Part shown: positions 28,319 through 38,440 of the stretch, piece after piece
Layout of the letters: each line of letters begins with the position of its first letter
Position numbering within the stretch: the stretch's first letter is position 1
From: Proteiniborus sp. MB09-C3
Lineage (GTDB): Bacteria; Bacillota; Clostridia; Tissierellales; Proteiniboraceae
Direction: 5' to 3'
NCBI RefSeq assembly: GCF_030263895.1
Contig: NZ_CP127161.1
Span: forward strand, 2,666,001 to 2,730,000
Length of the DNA stretch: 64,000 bases
Made by a program: the position numbers and the translations under genes
Notes under the pieces: generated by a model
The model's database searches: none
The model's input: the letters and a program-made list of their open reading frames with translations, nothing else
What the model was told of the DNA's origin: nothing

Positions 28319-28969
28319 CTAGTAATATTTCTCTATTTTTTTATCTTTAATCAATCTCATTATATCTTTTTCTATCATCATCTGATATTTTACAAATTCT
28401 TTCTTAAATGAATTAATCAATTCGTTTCTTACTACATCAAAACATTTTTTGTATTCATCTTTACTCAATGTTCCTTCTTTAATTTGCTTAGAATATTTCA
28501 ACAATTCTTCCTGTATCAAAATAAATCTCACAGTTTCAGAAATTACACTCTCAACTAATTTATCTTTTTGAGAAAGCTTAAAAAAACAAGTAAATGTCGA
28601 ATATTCAGTAATAAGCTCATTATAAATCAATCTGAATTTTTCAAAATGTGAAAATATAGAACCGTCTTGGGAGTATTCCTCCATACGCAAAATTATTTCT
28701 ATTGCTTCAGACAACATATAATTAATTATTCTATATATTTCTACATAATATCTTTTCTTTTCGGTTAAATATTGTACTATAGAAGGTATTAATACTAATA
28801 TCCCACTTGCAAAAACACTTAAACTTATATTTGTATAAAAATCCATATGTCCTCTCAATACATTGCAACTTAAAGTTTCAAAATATCCAAATTCAAAAAA
28901 AACCGCCAATCCGAAAAAACAAATGCAAAGTATAGACATTAATATAATAATATTTTTACTTATTTTCAT
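28319..28969 (-). CDS. Two-TM membrane protein paired with the nucleotidyltransferase-like gene
   Basis: The start is taken at ATG 28969 (MKISKNIIILM), about 12 bp after AAAGGA; upstream codons run into a hairpin and the IS110 boundary. Two hydrophobic segments (IIILMSILCICFFGLAVFF and ISLSVFASGILVLIPSIV) are followed by a cytoplasmic helical tail of about 150 residues with many charged residues. Small 2-TM proteins with a long helical tail are common effectors in bacterial defence operons (pore-forming). The downstream nucleotidyltransferase-like gene could be its sensor or signal maker. Confidence 0.6.
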   Translation of the reverse strand: MKISKNIIILMSILCICFFGLAVFFEFGYFETLSCNVLRGHMDFYTNISLSVFASGILVLIPSIVQYLTEKKRYYVEIYRIINYMLSEAIEIILRMEEYSQDGSIFSHFEKFRLIYNELITEYSTFTCFFKLSQKDKLVESVISETVRFILIQEELLKYSKQIKEGTLSKDEYKKCFDVVRNELINSFKKEFVKYQMMIEKDIMRLIKDKKIEKYY

Positions 28970-28989
28970 TTTTATAGCCATTCCTTTCG

Positions 28990-30560
28990 CTTCGCTCAAG
29001 GCACAAAACGTAATGAAAAAGTGCTTTTGAGCGTTATTTGTTTTATAATTAACCCCATAGGGATTTCGGTAAACTACAAATCACGGGGAGGTGAGTGGGC
29101 TGTCTGACTTGTCAGATGACCGTATTTTTATATGTGTAGAACGCCTTTTCAAGCACAAATAAGTGTACCTTAGAGTACGTAACCTTATCTTTGTTTAAAC
29201 AATCTCGTTTAAATGCCAGGCGTTCAGTCAATGCCGTATCTCCCTATAATTCTTATGAACTTTCTAGTTCAGAAAGGAGTCCCTATGGCTTTAAAAATCG
29301 TGTACAAAATCTGCTGCGGAATTGATGTTCACAAAACTTTTGTTGTAGCCTGCATCGCTTCCACCGATAAACAAGGTGTTACCACCTACAAGAGCCATCG
29401 CTTTTCCACCTACACCAAAGGTCTGAAAGAGCTGTTACAATGGCTGCTTGAATCTAATTGTAAGGATGTCTGCATGGAATCTACAGGTAAATACTGGATT
29501 CCCGTGTACAACGTCTTGGAAAAAGACTGTTCTATTGTGCTTGCACATCCTAAATACGTTAAGGCTATTCGTGGTAAAAAACTGACAAGAAAGATGCTAA
29601 ATGGATTGCTGACCTGTTTAAGCATGATCTTGTTGCCGGTAGCTTTATGCCCCCTGCTGATATTCGCCAGCTACGCGACCTTATGCGCTATCGTTACAAA
29701 CTAACCTGCTTTATGTCCAGTGAAAAGAACCGTCTTCAAAACTGTCTCACGGTTTCCAACATTCAATTGTCTTCCGTTGTCTCCGACACTTTTGGTAAAA
29801 GTGCTCAAAAGATTCTGAATAAGATTCTTGAAAATCCTCTAGATACTTCATTCGATATTGAACCTTTAATTCACGGCTCTATGAAGGGTAAAATTCCTGA
29901 ATTACAGCTCGCCGTTGATGGGCATATCTCCCCGCAACAGGCTGGTAAATTAAAGATTATCAAGAAGCACTTTGAAGATTTGGAATCCCGGAAATCAGAG
30001 TTAGAAGAACTGATTCTTGTGCTCGCCAGCCCCTATCAACAAGAACTCGACCTAATCCTAACCGCTCCATCTTTTAAAAACATCTTCTCTGCAATCACAA
30101 TCATTTCAGAGATTGGTGTTAATATGGAGGCTTTTCCTTCGGCGAAACACTTGTGTTCATGGGCAGGGCTTACACCTACCAACAATGAAAGTGCAGGGAA
30201 GAAAAAATCTGTCCGGGTTTCCAAAGCTGGATGCTATATTAAACCACTTCTTGTTCAATGTGCCAACTCTGTGGTTAAAAGTGAAAAGCATCCAGAAATC
30301 CGTAACCGCTACCTTCGTTTAAGAAAGCGTCGTGGTCACAAGAAGGCAATCATTGCAATAGCAAGAATGCTTCTAACAGCATTATACAACATGTTGAAGA
30401 AAAATGAACCATACAATGCTGAACTTTACAGAAACTCTGACGTTATTCCTGTCAATCGCGAGATTACTGTAGAGCAGGCTATACAATTAGCAAAATTCCA
30501 AGGTTACAGAATTAAGTCAGCTACTGAATAACCTTAATTTTGTCTATATATTCAATTTTT
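28990..30560 (+). mobile_element. IS110-family element, copy 1 (approximate limits)
   Basis: A DEDD transposase gene preceded by about 250 bp of non-coding, GC-richer DNA (29034-29284), where the bridge RNA of IS110 elements is encoded. The left flank has a hairpin CGCTCAAGGCAC/GTGCTTTTGAGCG at 28987-29034, possibly part of the target. IS110 ends are not inverted repeats, so the borders are approximate. Confidence 0.65.
29285..30531 (+). pseudogene. IS110-family DEDD transposase, frameshifted
   Basis: ATG after AGGAGTCCCT. The RuvC-like N-terminal domain shows CCGIDVHKTFVVACIAS (first D) and VCMESTGKYWIPVYNVLEKD (E). It should continue with KAIRGKKTDKKDAKW, but an A is missing in the A run near 29574-29580. 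The frame is lost and resumes as MPPADIRQLRDLMRYRYK at 29647. The C-terminal transposase_20 domain is intact (ISEIGVNMEAFPSAKHLCSW, TPTNNESAGKKKSVRVSKAG) and includes the conserved serine. A homopolymer sequencing error is possible; otherwise the gene is inactive. Confidence 0.85.
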
Positions 30561-30689
30561 TGAAGCCACCGCAAGACGGCTTGTTTGCTATGCCCTTAAG
30601 TGAAGTGCCAATCCCTAGTTTTCTTTTTCAACCTTTTCTCCTAATCTATAATAGTAGTATAAAAAACATGTAGACAAACTGAGTCTATA

Positions 30690-31020
30690 TAAGCCTAATT
30701 GATTCTTCTGCCGTCACCATAGAACTGGCAGTCACCCATCTCCCCTGGCAGTCGTGCAAGTAAGGGGAATTTCACCCCAAGCTTCTCACGGAACCGTACT
30801 TGAAAGTATCCCTTCATCTGACACTTATCATTCAACCTATTACAACATTTCTATTTCGATAATTCCAATGTGCAAATAGACTGGGTTCCCTTTTCCTTAC
30901 TTCAGCCAACCATTTTTCAGCCCTTCTTCTGTGACCACGAAATCTTTTGAACTTACACATTGCCCATTTAACTATCTTTCTCTCAGCACAATTGAATATG
31001 AGATAAACAATGTTTAGATT
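30690..31020 (-). pseudogene. Group II intron remnant with reverse transcriptase C-terminus
   Basis: Minus-strand codons from about 31008 to 30834 read NCAERKIVKWAMCKFKRFRG, HRRRAEKWLAEVRKREPSLF and AHWNYRNRNVVIG-stop, the maturase-domain end of a group II intron RT. Everything N-terminal is gone; a stop precedes it. Downstream CAAGTACGGTTCCGTGAG and GGGGTGAAATTCCCC are the typical 3' ribozyme sequences. It is a dead fragment and is distinct from the intron at 57.6-58.2 kb. Confidence 0.78.
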
Positions 31021-31098
31021 TTACTTGAAAAAAAGCTTGACCAAAGATTTAAAAAGTTGTAATTAGGTAATAATATAAGTCTAACAAATCAAGTTATA

Positions 31099-32970
31099 TT
31101 AAGAAGTCTTTGCAATATACCATTTTTCTGATATTTTTGCATTTTGACCATCCGTAGGTGGATTTGCTTCATTAAAACGAGTTAAAGTTGGTAGATTAAT
31201 AGCAGTACCAAAAACTAAAGCATCACCTGTCTGTAAATACGTTAGCCTATTTATTATTCCCTCGCTAATATAAGGAACCATTCTCGAAATATAACTAATA
31301 TCATCAGGATTTTGAACTCTATGAATTATAAAATTACTACACTGAGAAACCACAGTTTTAGATAATTCACTGGGTCTTTGAGATGAAATTCCTAGAAGCA
31401 AACCATATTTCCTCCCCTCTTTTGCAACCCGTTCGAAAATATTGTAGCTCAAAGCTCCAGAATGAGAATCATTCTTGACAAAGCGATGTGCCTCCTCAAT
31501 CACTAGGTTAATCGGCATCTCTGCCTTCTTATTCATTTTTTTTAAATAATCAAAAAATAGCTTTGTAATAACTTTTACTACAACTTCACCTGAAGAATCA
31601 TCCAAACTGCTAATATCAATATTTACAACCTGATTGTTCCCTAAAATATCTAATACATAATCATCTAAATTAGTATACTTCGTTTTTGATAGTATTTTTC
31701 CCTGCTCACTATCAATTAAAGCCTGTAATCTAGTTGTTAAGGTTGCTGTGTATTCTTGTATTCTTTGAGAACTGATACTCCCTTCATAAAGAACAGCAAA
31801 AATAATTGCTTGATAAAATTGGTTAATATCATAAACAATATTATGAGACTTTGCTAAACGTTCATTAACATCTTCGATGATAAATTGTTCGCAATAAACT
31901 TGTAAGCTTTCTATATCAGTAAATTGTCCATAGTTCACATTCAACAGCTTTCTTATATTTTTGCTTCCTGTACTTGTACTAATAGAGAAATCAAGATTAA
32001 TCTCTCCAGTTCCAAATGTAGTTACTATAGCCTTAATCTTGTCGCTTTTTGACGGGGATGAGTCTGAGCTATTAAGTATTCCTATAATTGTTGAAGATAA
32101 AATATGATTTTTTAATGAATTATCACTATTAGTTGGATCATAAAATATTCTAGCAATATCAATCGCTCTTTTAATAATTGGGATTTGTGTTTTTTCAGAA
32201 GCATGCAATAGTACAGCCCAATCATCTGCACTTAATGCCCACACAGGTAATTCTAGATGATTTTTATCTTCTAAGTTCAAATCTGCAGTCAAACATCTTA
32301 TATCAATATCAGGGTTGTGTTTATTTAACTGACATATTGATGATTCGTACTCACCATTAGAGTCAATAATAATAAACTTCGCTCCAATAGCAGAATGTTT
32401 TTCCTTCTTAAAAACGTTTTGTATTATACGTGCTATAGTATTCGATTTTCCTGCACCCGTATTTCCAAAAACAGAAAAATGAAATCCAAAAAATCTATCA
32501 ATATTTATTTTGACGTCATAATCTGGAAAAACAACTGATTTTCCAATAGATAATGATACTAAACGGGTATTATTATAATCATCAATAACCCTCTCTTGGT
32601 TCCCAATTTCTAGCATTGTTCTTAAATCTTTTTCAGTAATTATACTAACTTCTGAGAATATTAATGGCATTTTTGAAACACCAAAAGTAAATTTTTTAGA
32701 AGATATTTCACCAATCAAGTTTAAATTTATTAACCTATGGCTATTTGGTTTACTCATCTTTTCAGAATTGATAATATTCTTCTCATCAATTGATATTATC
32801 TCAGCAATTACTTTTCTTTCTATTTCTTCAATAGAAACATAGGAGCCAATTTCACCAACAAATCGAATACCGTCTACAGTATTTATGTAATTTCCAATTT
32901 CAGCATACAGCTCAGCAATAAACCATTTACTACTAATAGAAATAACACGTCCAATATTTCTATTAGTCAT
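31099..32970 (-). CDS. herA: HerA-like ATPase of a SIR2-HerA defence system
   Basis: The start is set at ATG 32970 with AAAAGGAG upstream. 623 residues: an N-terminal HAS barrel (IGRVISISSKWFIAELYAEI, FVGEIGSYVSIEEIER), Walker A SVFGNTGAGKSNTIARI, DIDRFFG before it, Walker B PINLVIEEAHRFVKND, and GLLLGISSQRPSELSKTVVS, the HerA/FtsK-type sensor and arginine region. HerA forms hexamers. With the adjacent SIR2 protein it makes a large complex that depletes NAD+ on phage infection in known systems. The start is 2 bp from the SIR2 stop, so translation is coupled. Confidence 0.92.
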   Translation of the reverse strand: MTNRNIGRVISISSKWFIAELYAEIGNYINTVDGIRFVGEIGSYVSIEEIERKVIAEIISIDEKNIINSEKMSKPNSHRLINLNLIGEISSKKFTFGVSKMPLIFSEVSIITEKDLRTMLEIGNQERVIDDYNNTRLVSLSIGKSVVFPDYDVKINIDRFFGFHFSVFGNTGAGKSNTIARIIQNVFKKEKHSAIGAKFIIIDSNGEYESSICQLNKHNPDIDIRCLTADLNLEDKNHLELPVWALSADDWAVLLHASEKTQIPIIKRAIDIARIFYDPTNSDNSLKNHILSSTIIGILNSSDSSPSKSDKIKAIVTTFGTGEINLDFSISTSTGSKNIRKLLNVNYGQFTDIESLQVYCEQFIIEDVNERLAKSHNIVYDINQFYQAIIFAVLYEGSISSQRIQEYTATLTTRLQALIDSEQGKILSKTKYTNLDDYVLDILGNNQVVNIDISSLDDSSGEVVVKVITKLFFDYLKKMNKKAEMPINLVIEEAHRFVKNDSHSGALSYNIFERVAKEGRKYGLLLGISSQRPSELSKTVVSQCSNFIIHRVQNPDDISYISRMVPYISEGIINRLTYLQTGDALVFGTAINLPTLTRFNEANPPTDGQNAKISEKWYIAKTS

Positions 32971-32971
32971 A

Positions 32972-34102
32972 TTAATCAACTCCTTTTAATGCAGATTCTA
33001 TTAGCTTAAATCTTTCTTGCAATTCTACTCTCTCATTTATTTCATCCTGTATATCTGGCAATAATTTATTCACAAAATTATTGAAATAATGTATTTTATC
33101 TGTTGAGTTAATTATCCAAATACGACTATCCCCTATTGAAATAAGTTTATCAATATTAGAACCACCACCTAGTATAACTAATCTAAAGCTTGGTACTGAC
33201 AGCATATTTAAAATTATTCTGTTAATATGATCATCAGAAAAACTATATCCTATCACTATTAAAACGCAATTATTTCTCATAAGTGATTGCTGCATATTTC
33301 GCATTAAGTCAGAATACGGCGTCATCAAAGTAGTTCTGTCTTTTAGTGGTGTTGGGTAAATCATAACTGTATCATCAGTAATGTTTTCTATCGATTTTTC
33401 AACAACTGTCATATCCTTATTTATCCAGTTAATAGATCCATGAATTTTAAACACATTAAAAAAATTAGAAACCCGATCCCAAATATCTTTGTTTAAATTC
33501 ATATTTTCTACAAAAGCATAGTTATAGGATATTGGATTGAATTTTCTTTCTACTGTACCTGTGAAGCCATTATTATAGAAAAAACCAAGTTCATCAAGAG
33601 CTCTCTCGCTATACAAATCATAATTTGTTGTGAAAATGTTAATAGGGCTTTTCCTATTTTTTCTCAATATTTTTAGGTAAAAATCCTTATATAGAGAATT
33701 CACTTCATCACATTTCATTCCTAAAATAACTTGCTCTTTAATAAAATTTTGAACCGTTTTTAACTTTAAATCAATTTCATTTTCTATTGGCCTCACATAA
33801 TTTACTAACCTAATTGATATCATATAATCAAGCATTCTTTCCAAGTTATCTAAAAAATGTTCTTTAAGAAGTACTTCCTGAACACTAAAATCTGGGTTTT
33901 GATCAAAAAATCGTTTTGCTAAAGTATTCATGGTAGGAATTGCACTCTCTTCACCATTTTTAACAAAACTTGAGCAGCCAGAACCTATCAAGAAATTCAA
34001 GTTTTCTACTTGTAAACACTGTGCGAATTCCTTCTTCGTTATTTCTAACGTGACTTCATTTTTTGCTTTACCCTTATAAAAATTGATAATTTCTGAATTC
34101 AT
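32972..34102 (-). CDS. SIR2-domain NADase-type protein of SIR2-HerA system
   Basis: 376 residues. SIR2 motifs in order: NLNFLIGSGCSSFVKNG (GAG-like nucleotide loop), INIFTTNYDLYSERALDELG (TTNYD, typical of defence SIR2), VFKIHGSINWI (catalytic His) and LIVIGYSFSDDHINRII (GYS-x-D-DH). This is the SIR2_2-like group found with HerA, DSR and Thoeris, which cleaves NAD+. It is first in the operon and directly coupled to herA. Regulation: a 428-bp upstream spacer should carry the promoter. Confidence 0.92.
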   Translation of the reverse strand: MNSEIINFYKGKAKNEVTLEITKKEFAQCLQVENLNFLIGSGCSSFVKNGEESAIPTMNTLAKRFFDQNPDFSVQEVLLKEHFLDNLERMLDYMISIRLVNYVRPIENEIDLKLKTVQNFIKEQVILGMKCDEVNSLYKDFYLKILRKNRKSPINIFTTNYDLYSERALDELGFFYNNGFTGTVERKFNPISYNYAFVENMNLNKDIWDRVSNFFNVFKIHGSINWINKDMTVVEKSIENITDDTVMIYPTPLKDRTTLMTPYSDLMRNMQQSLMRNNCVLIVIGYSFSDDHINRIILNMLSVPSFRLVILGGGSNIDKLISIGDSRIWIINSTDKIHYFNNFVNKLLPDIQDEINERVELQERFKLIESALKGVD

Positions 34103-34489
34103 TTCTTCACCCCTTTTTTCTTCTCACCTGCTTGCAAGTTATAAAAAATTTTACTTTTCATCATAGACATTAGCTATTGTTATTTAGCGCTTTTCTTATT
34201 AAGCATTTTTTATTACCAAAAATAGTTAGTAAACTACTGCCCTGCAAGTAATTTTAAAATAAAAGATTAGTAAGTAATTGTTTATTGTTTACTAGTTTTT
34301 ATTCAATATGACACCATGTTACACCTTCTGAAATCGTTCGTTGTTTTTATACATATTTCGACATAGCTTGCTAAATAGTCTTTGATTCATTCATTATCTG
34401 TGATACATATAAAAAGCTTTTATGCTTATAAGCAAACTAGTTTATGCATGAATTATATGTTTAAAAAGAACTTATCGATTTATAGAATA
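34103..34489. other. Spacer upstream of SIR2-HerA
   Basis: A/T-rich, no ORF with a ribosome site. It probably contains the promoter for the SIR2-HerA operon on the minus strand. No clear operator is visible. Confidence 0.4.
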
Positions 34490-34525
34490 AAAAATCCACC
34501 GACTATTTTCATCGATGGATTTTTT
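34490..34525 (-). terminator. Terminator of the methyltransferase pseudogene
   Basis: AAAATCCACCGA pairs with TCGATGGATTTT around ACTATTTTCA, with AAAAA and TTTTTT tracts. It lies just after the stop at 34531 and insulates the SIR2 operon from read-through. Confidence 0.8.
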
Positions 34526-34530
34526 TAATA

Positions 34531-36175
34531 TTACTTTTTTCTATTGTTTCTTCTCTGTGATAATTTTATCCAAATATTTCTTAATTGCATAGCTTCATCT
34601 CTTGTAAACCCATGGTGATTTATCAACAAAGCTTCATCAACAATGTCTAAGGCCTTTTCAATTTCCTTTCTTCGAACTAATACATCTACTTTATCAAAAT
34701 CAATATCAACACCTTCAAAATCTGGAATTTGAATTTCAACAATTTCTGATGGCTCGAAAGTCATAACACCACCGCCATAGCTTCTACCCGTTACTTCTGA
34801 ATATGCAAATGTAAGCGAGTTTACAAAAACTGCAGTAGCTAACTTTTTATTTACACCTTCTCTAAACTTAACTCGGTGAATAGTATCTGTTGAAGAAGCT
34901 CCCGTTTCGTTTAAAATAATTTTAGGATAATCTCCCACTTGCCTCAATGCAAATGCATCCGGTACCCACCTTGAAGGTGTAATATACCATCTCTTGCGAA
35001 TTCTAGTTTTGTATCCTTTATGAAATCCTTTCTCTTCTCCATATCTGATATGTGATTGACATACTTTTGGCAATTCTTCAAAATCTACATCAGGAGGTAA
35101 AAATAAATAAACTGCCTTTTGATCTTTTGAGTTCTCACTGAAGTCCTCTTCTGAAAATGTAATCCCTTTTAGTTGATTTGATTTACTAACAATAGGAATT
35201 GTAAATTCTTCTAAATTCCATTCACTTACCTGTTCCTCTTTCAGAATGAAAAATTCATTTCTTCCTGTTACCAAACCGACTTGAGTATCGAATATTTTCT
35301 TACATGGTATAATTTTTTTATCTCTTTTTAGCTTTCTTAATAATTTAATCTCAGTTTCACTTAAAAAATATTTAGTCCATTTTTCAGTAGTATGATCTAT
35401 AGGTTTGACATTGGATCCATTGATTTTAGTGAAATCTAAAGACTAAAGCTCATCAAGATTTTCGCATTCTATAACTCTGTTTCCCTTCCCATGGTCCACA
35501 ACTTTTTCGCAAAGCAATAGCACGACTTCTTGTTGAATATCCTCAAATACTAATTTTTTAAACGTAATAATTGTTATTCGTTCAAAAAATTCAGATAAAA
35601 ATATTCTTGTTTCAGCTGCATACTTGACTTGAAATAATTCTGCTGGTATCACCATTGCTAGCTTTCCTTCATTATTAAGTAGGGAAGCTGAAACTACAAG
35701 GAATGGAACCCAAATATTAGTTAACTTATTCGGTTTTAGTCCCAGCCCTCGCATCATTTCTATTGCCAATTCTCGATGTTCTTCCGGAAAGTTCTGATAT
35801 CTTATAAATGGTGGATTTCCAATAATTACATCATACTTTTTAGTAGGATTATCTTTTACATAATGAAAAAAATCACTATTAATAACTGTCTGAGTTTTAG
35901 CCCCAAGACTCCTTGCTTTGTCCTCAGCTTTGAGTGCTTCATCATCAATTAGCTCTATACCTCTAACTCTACCATCAAGATTTTCATCGCCTATGTTTAA
36001 ATATATAAATCTTCTTAATGCTGATTCAATAAAAATTCCATCTCCACAGCTAAGCTCTAGAACGCTTTGTGTATTTTCATTTATACTCCATTTACATAAA
36101 AAGTCAGATATAGTTTTCGGCGTATAATACCCACCCCTTTAGTATCTTCATGTCGATGTTCGTCAATATGTTTTA
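34531..36175 (-). pseudogene. N6-adenine DNA methyltransferase with an in-frame amber stop
   Basis: From about 36140 the frame shows GGYYTPKTISDFLCKW (start of a type I/II-G-like MTase core), SVLELSCGDGIFIESALRRF (motif I), YDVIIGNPPFIRYQNFPEEH (catalytic NPPF) and LAMVIPAELFQVKYAAE. It ends at TAG 35443-35445 after ECENLDEL. The same frame continues without interruption (SLDFTKINGSNVKPIDHTTE) through the former second ORF to 34531, containing the target-recognition part. A second indel near 36136 (AAAGGGGTGGG) cuts off the N-terminal HIDEHRHEDTK. At least two lesions make function doubtful. It may be the dead modification gene of a former restriction system. Confidence 0.78.
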
Positions 36176-36209
36176 TAATTCTTTATAATATCAATATTGC
36201 CCAAAAAAC

Positions 36210-36239
36210 AGTAAGCTGGTTATTAGTTCCCAGCCTACT
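36210..36239 (-). terminator. Terminator after rhodanese-like gene
   Basis: AGTAAGCTGG and CCAGCCTACT form a stem; on the minus strand it is followed by TGTTTTTTGG. Confidence 0.6.
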
Positions 36240-36260
36240 ATCTTAATTGACTTTTTTAAG

Positions 36261-36668
36261 TTATTTCTTGGATTTAATCATACAAGCACAGCCACCATTT
36301 AGTTGATAGTCTACGTCTTTAGTTAATGGTAAGTCGCAATGTTCCCATTCTATTACGTTACCAATAATATATGCTACTTGGCTAAAACCTTGGTCCACCA
36401 AAAATTGTGCAACCTGTAGACTTTTAATACCTACACTATCAACAATAATCATTGGTTTTCGCTTTGGAAGATTATGAAAACTTTCCCTATACGAAGAAAA
36501 AGGTAACAAGTATACATTTGGAACATCAAATACTCTATAGTTAACCTCGTATTCAGGACGTATATCAACAAGAATCACCTCATCTTACAAATAAGAGAAG
36601 GCTTCAGGCGGAGAAAGATGAACTGGTTTTCTATCTAATTGATCAGGATTATCAAAATATGATTTCAT
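36261..36668 (-). pseudogene. Rhodanese-like protein with an in-frame ochre stop
   Basis: The probable start is ATG 36668 (MKSYFDNPDQLDRKPVHLSP) after CGAGGAG. After PPEAFSYL a TAA at 36589-36587 interrupts, and the same frame goes on DEVILVDIRPEYEVNYRVFD, a rhodanese fold. The usual active-site CxxGxRS loop is IIVDSVGIKSLQVAQFLVDQ, without cysteine. The C-terminal NGGCACMIKS could bind metal. It is in the arsenic island. A truncated protein might be made from the GTG codon of VILVD. Otherwise it is dead. Confidence 0.65.
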
Positions 36669-36759
36669 ACTCATTTCTCCTCGTATAATAGTATTTGCAA
36701 GGAAATATTATATATTTTTATAGAGATAATAGCCTTGCAATCTATTGTCTCTTTTTTAT

Positions 36760-38350
36760 TTCTTTGTATAGACCAATAACAATGCCTGTGGTTTAATAAT
36801 GGTAGAAACCATTAAGGAAAGTTCCGTTTCTCCGTGTTTAGTCTTAGGACTTATTCTATGAAAGTCAGTTCCCCTTGGCTGTGTGTTTTCTTCTAACCGC
36901 TAGCTGTTTTCTCCTGAATAGGTGTCCCTTGTTGCAGGAAGGGTTCGTGCATGCACCACAGGAGCTTATTCATATACGCGAGGGTGTCGCTGCCGCAGTC
37001 CCAAGGGCATTGTCTTATTGGTTTCTTAATCCATCTAGAAAGTGAGGTGAATTCTATGTTGAACACTCTCTTTGTAGGTATCGATGTTAGTAAACGGAGT
37101 AATGTTGTACGATTCACTGATTCACTTGGAGATACTTTAACTGTTTTCTCTGTTCCTAACAATCAAGATGGCGCTAATAATCTTCTAGAAAAACTACATA
37201 ACACTCTTGTATCTAATGACTTCCAAGCCGTCTCTATCGGTATGGAATCTACATCTATTTATGCGGATCATCTGGCTATATTTCTTCGTAATGATGCCTT
37301 TCTAAAGAAATGGGGTGTTAAAGTTTTTATCTTGAATGCTAAGCAAGTTAATGCTTTTAAAGAGGCTTACCCCGAACTACCTAAAAATGATAACATCAAT
37401 ACTCTTGTCATTGCGGATTATCTACGCTTTGGTCGTATTTCCAAAGAAGTTAATTCCGATGAAAAATACATTGCTCTTAGAAATCTTACAAGAGCAAGAT
37501 TTCAGGTTGCTCAGAATCTAAATCGTGAAAAGACTAGATTTCTTGATACCTTGTTTTACAAATTTTCTTCCCTTGATTCTTCAAAAGTATTTTCTGATAC
37601 CTTTGGAGCTACTTCCATTGCTGTAATTACTGACTTCTTCTCTACAGATGACATTAATGACATGCCTCTGAAAGATTTAGCAGAATTCTTAATGGATAAG
37701 GGAAAAAACAAATTTGATGATCCAGAGCGAGTTGCTAATGAACTAAAAGCAGCTGCTAGGAGTTCCTATCGTTTATCTAAAACTGTAAATGATTCTGTTA
37801 ACCAACTATTAGCTGTTCACCTAGTTGGAATACGTTCTTTACAACAGCAATTAAATGGTTTAGATAAAGCTATTGAATCTTATATGCAATTGTTTCCTGC
37901 TATTTTAAATAGCATTCCTGGTATTGGTCCTGTGTATAGTGCAGGTTTATTAGCTGAAATAGCTGATATACATCGTTTCAAAAACCATGCAGCATTAGCT
38001 AAGTATGCAGGCATCGCATGGACACAATACCAATCTGGAGACTACGAAGCCTCCAATACAAGGTTGATTCTTTCGGGCAACAAATACCTAAAGTATTATT
38101 TCTTGGAAGCCGCGAATAAGGTACGCATGCACGATACCGAATTCAAGCGCTATTACCAATCCAAGTTTAAAGAAGTCCCGAAACATCAACACAAACGTGC
38201 CCTCGCACTTACTGCAAGGAAATTGGTTCGATTGGTTTACTCACTGCTGAGTACCAACCAACTATATATACCACCTACTAACAGATAGTAGGTTCCTTTA
38301 ACGCCTTCAAAAATTTGCAGCTTTCTGAAGGCTTATTAAAGTACGCCTTT
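36760..38350 (+). mobile_element. IS110-family element, copy 2 (approximate limits)
   Basis: An intact DEDD transposase with about 290 bp of upstream non-coding DNA (36760-37055) rich in short stems (GGTAGAAACC, CTTGTTGCAGGAAGG), the expected bridge RNA region. The right side ends near TTTGCAGCTTTCTGAAGG at 38320. It sits between the rhodanese gene and the redox gene of the arsenic operon. Exact borders need comparison with an empty site. Confidence 0.7.
37056..38288 (+). CDS. IS110-family DEDD transposase, intact
   Basis: The start is ATG 37056 after GTGAGGTG; the longer frame upstream belongs to the non-coding left end. 410 residues: LFVGIDVSKRSNVVRFTDSL (D), SIGMESTSIYADHLAIFLRN (E), ELPKNDNINTLVIADYLRFG (D-x3-A/D region), then the C-terminal domain LNSIPGIGPVYSAGLLAEIA and GDYEASNTRLILSGNKYLKY with the conserved serine. 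It is unrelated in detail to copy 1 (different IS110 subgroup). Probably active. Confidence 0.92.
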   Translation: MLNTLFVGIDVSKRSNVVRFTDSLGDTLTVFSVPNNQDGANNLLEKLHNTLVSNDFQAVSIGMESTSIYADHLAIFLRNDAFLKKWGVKVFILNAKQVNAFKEAYPELPKNDNINTLVIADYLRFGRISKEVNSDEKYIALRNLTRARFQVAQNLNREKTRFLDTLFYKFSSLDSSKVFSDTFGATSIAVITDFFSTDDINDMPLKDLAEFLMDKGKNKFDDPERVANELKAAARSSYRLSKTVNDSVNQLLAVHLVGIRSLQQQLNGLDKAIESYMQLFPAILNSIPGIGPVYSAGLLAEIADIHRFKNHAALAKYAGIAWTQYQSGDYEASNTRLILSGNKYLKYYFLEAANKVRMHDTEFKRYYQSKFKEVPKHQHKRALALTARKLVRLVYSLLSTNQLYIPPTNR

Positions 38351-38440
38351 TTTTAGAAATATTATACATATTTCCTTCAAATTCTAATTATTTAGGTCTT
38401 GACATATTACCGCTAGACTTCCTTATTAGTGAAGCATATT

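Noticed and set aside
35443-35445. TAG as a recoded amino acid (pyrrolysine) in the methyltransferase
   Set aside because: DNA methyltransferases are not known pyrrolysine proteins and a second lesion is present in the same gene; simple decay is more likely.
36587-36589. TAA in the rhodanese gene as recoding
   Set aside because: UAA recoding is not known in these bacteria and no hairpin with SECIS features follows.
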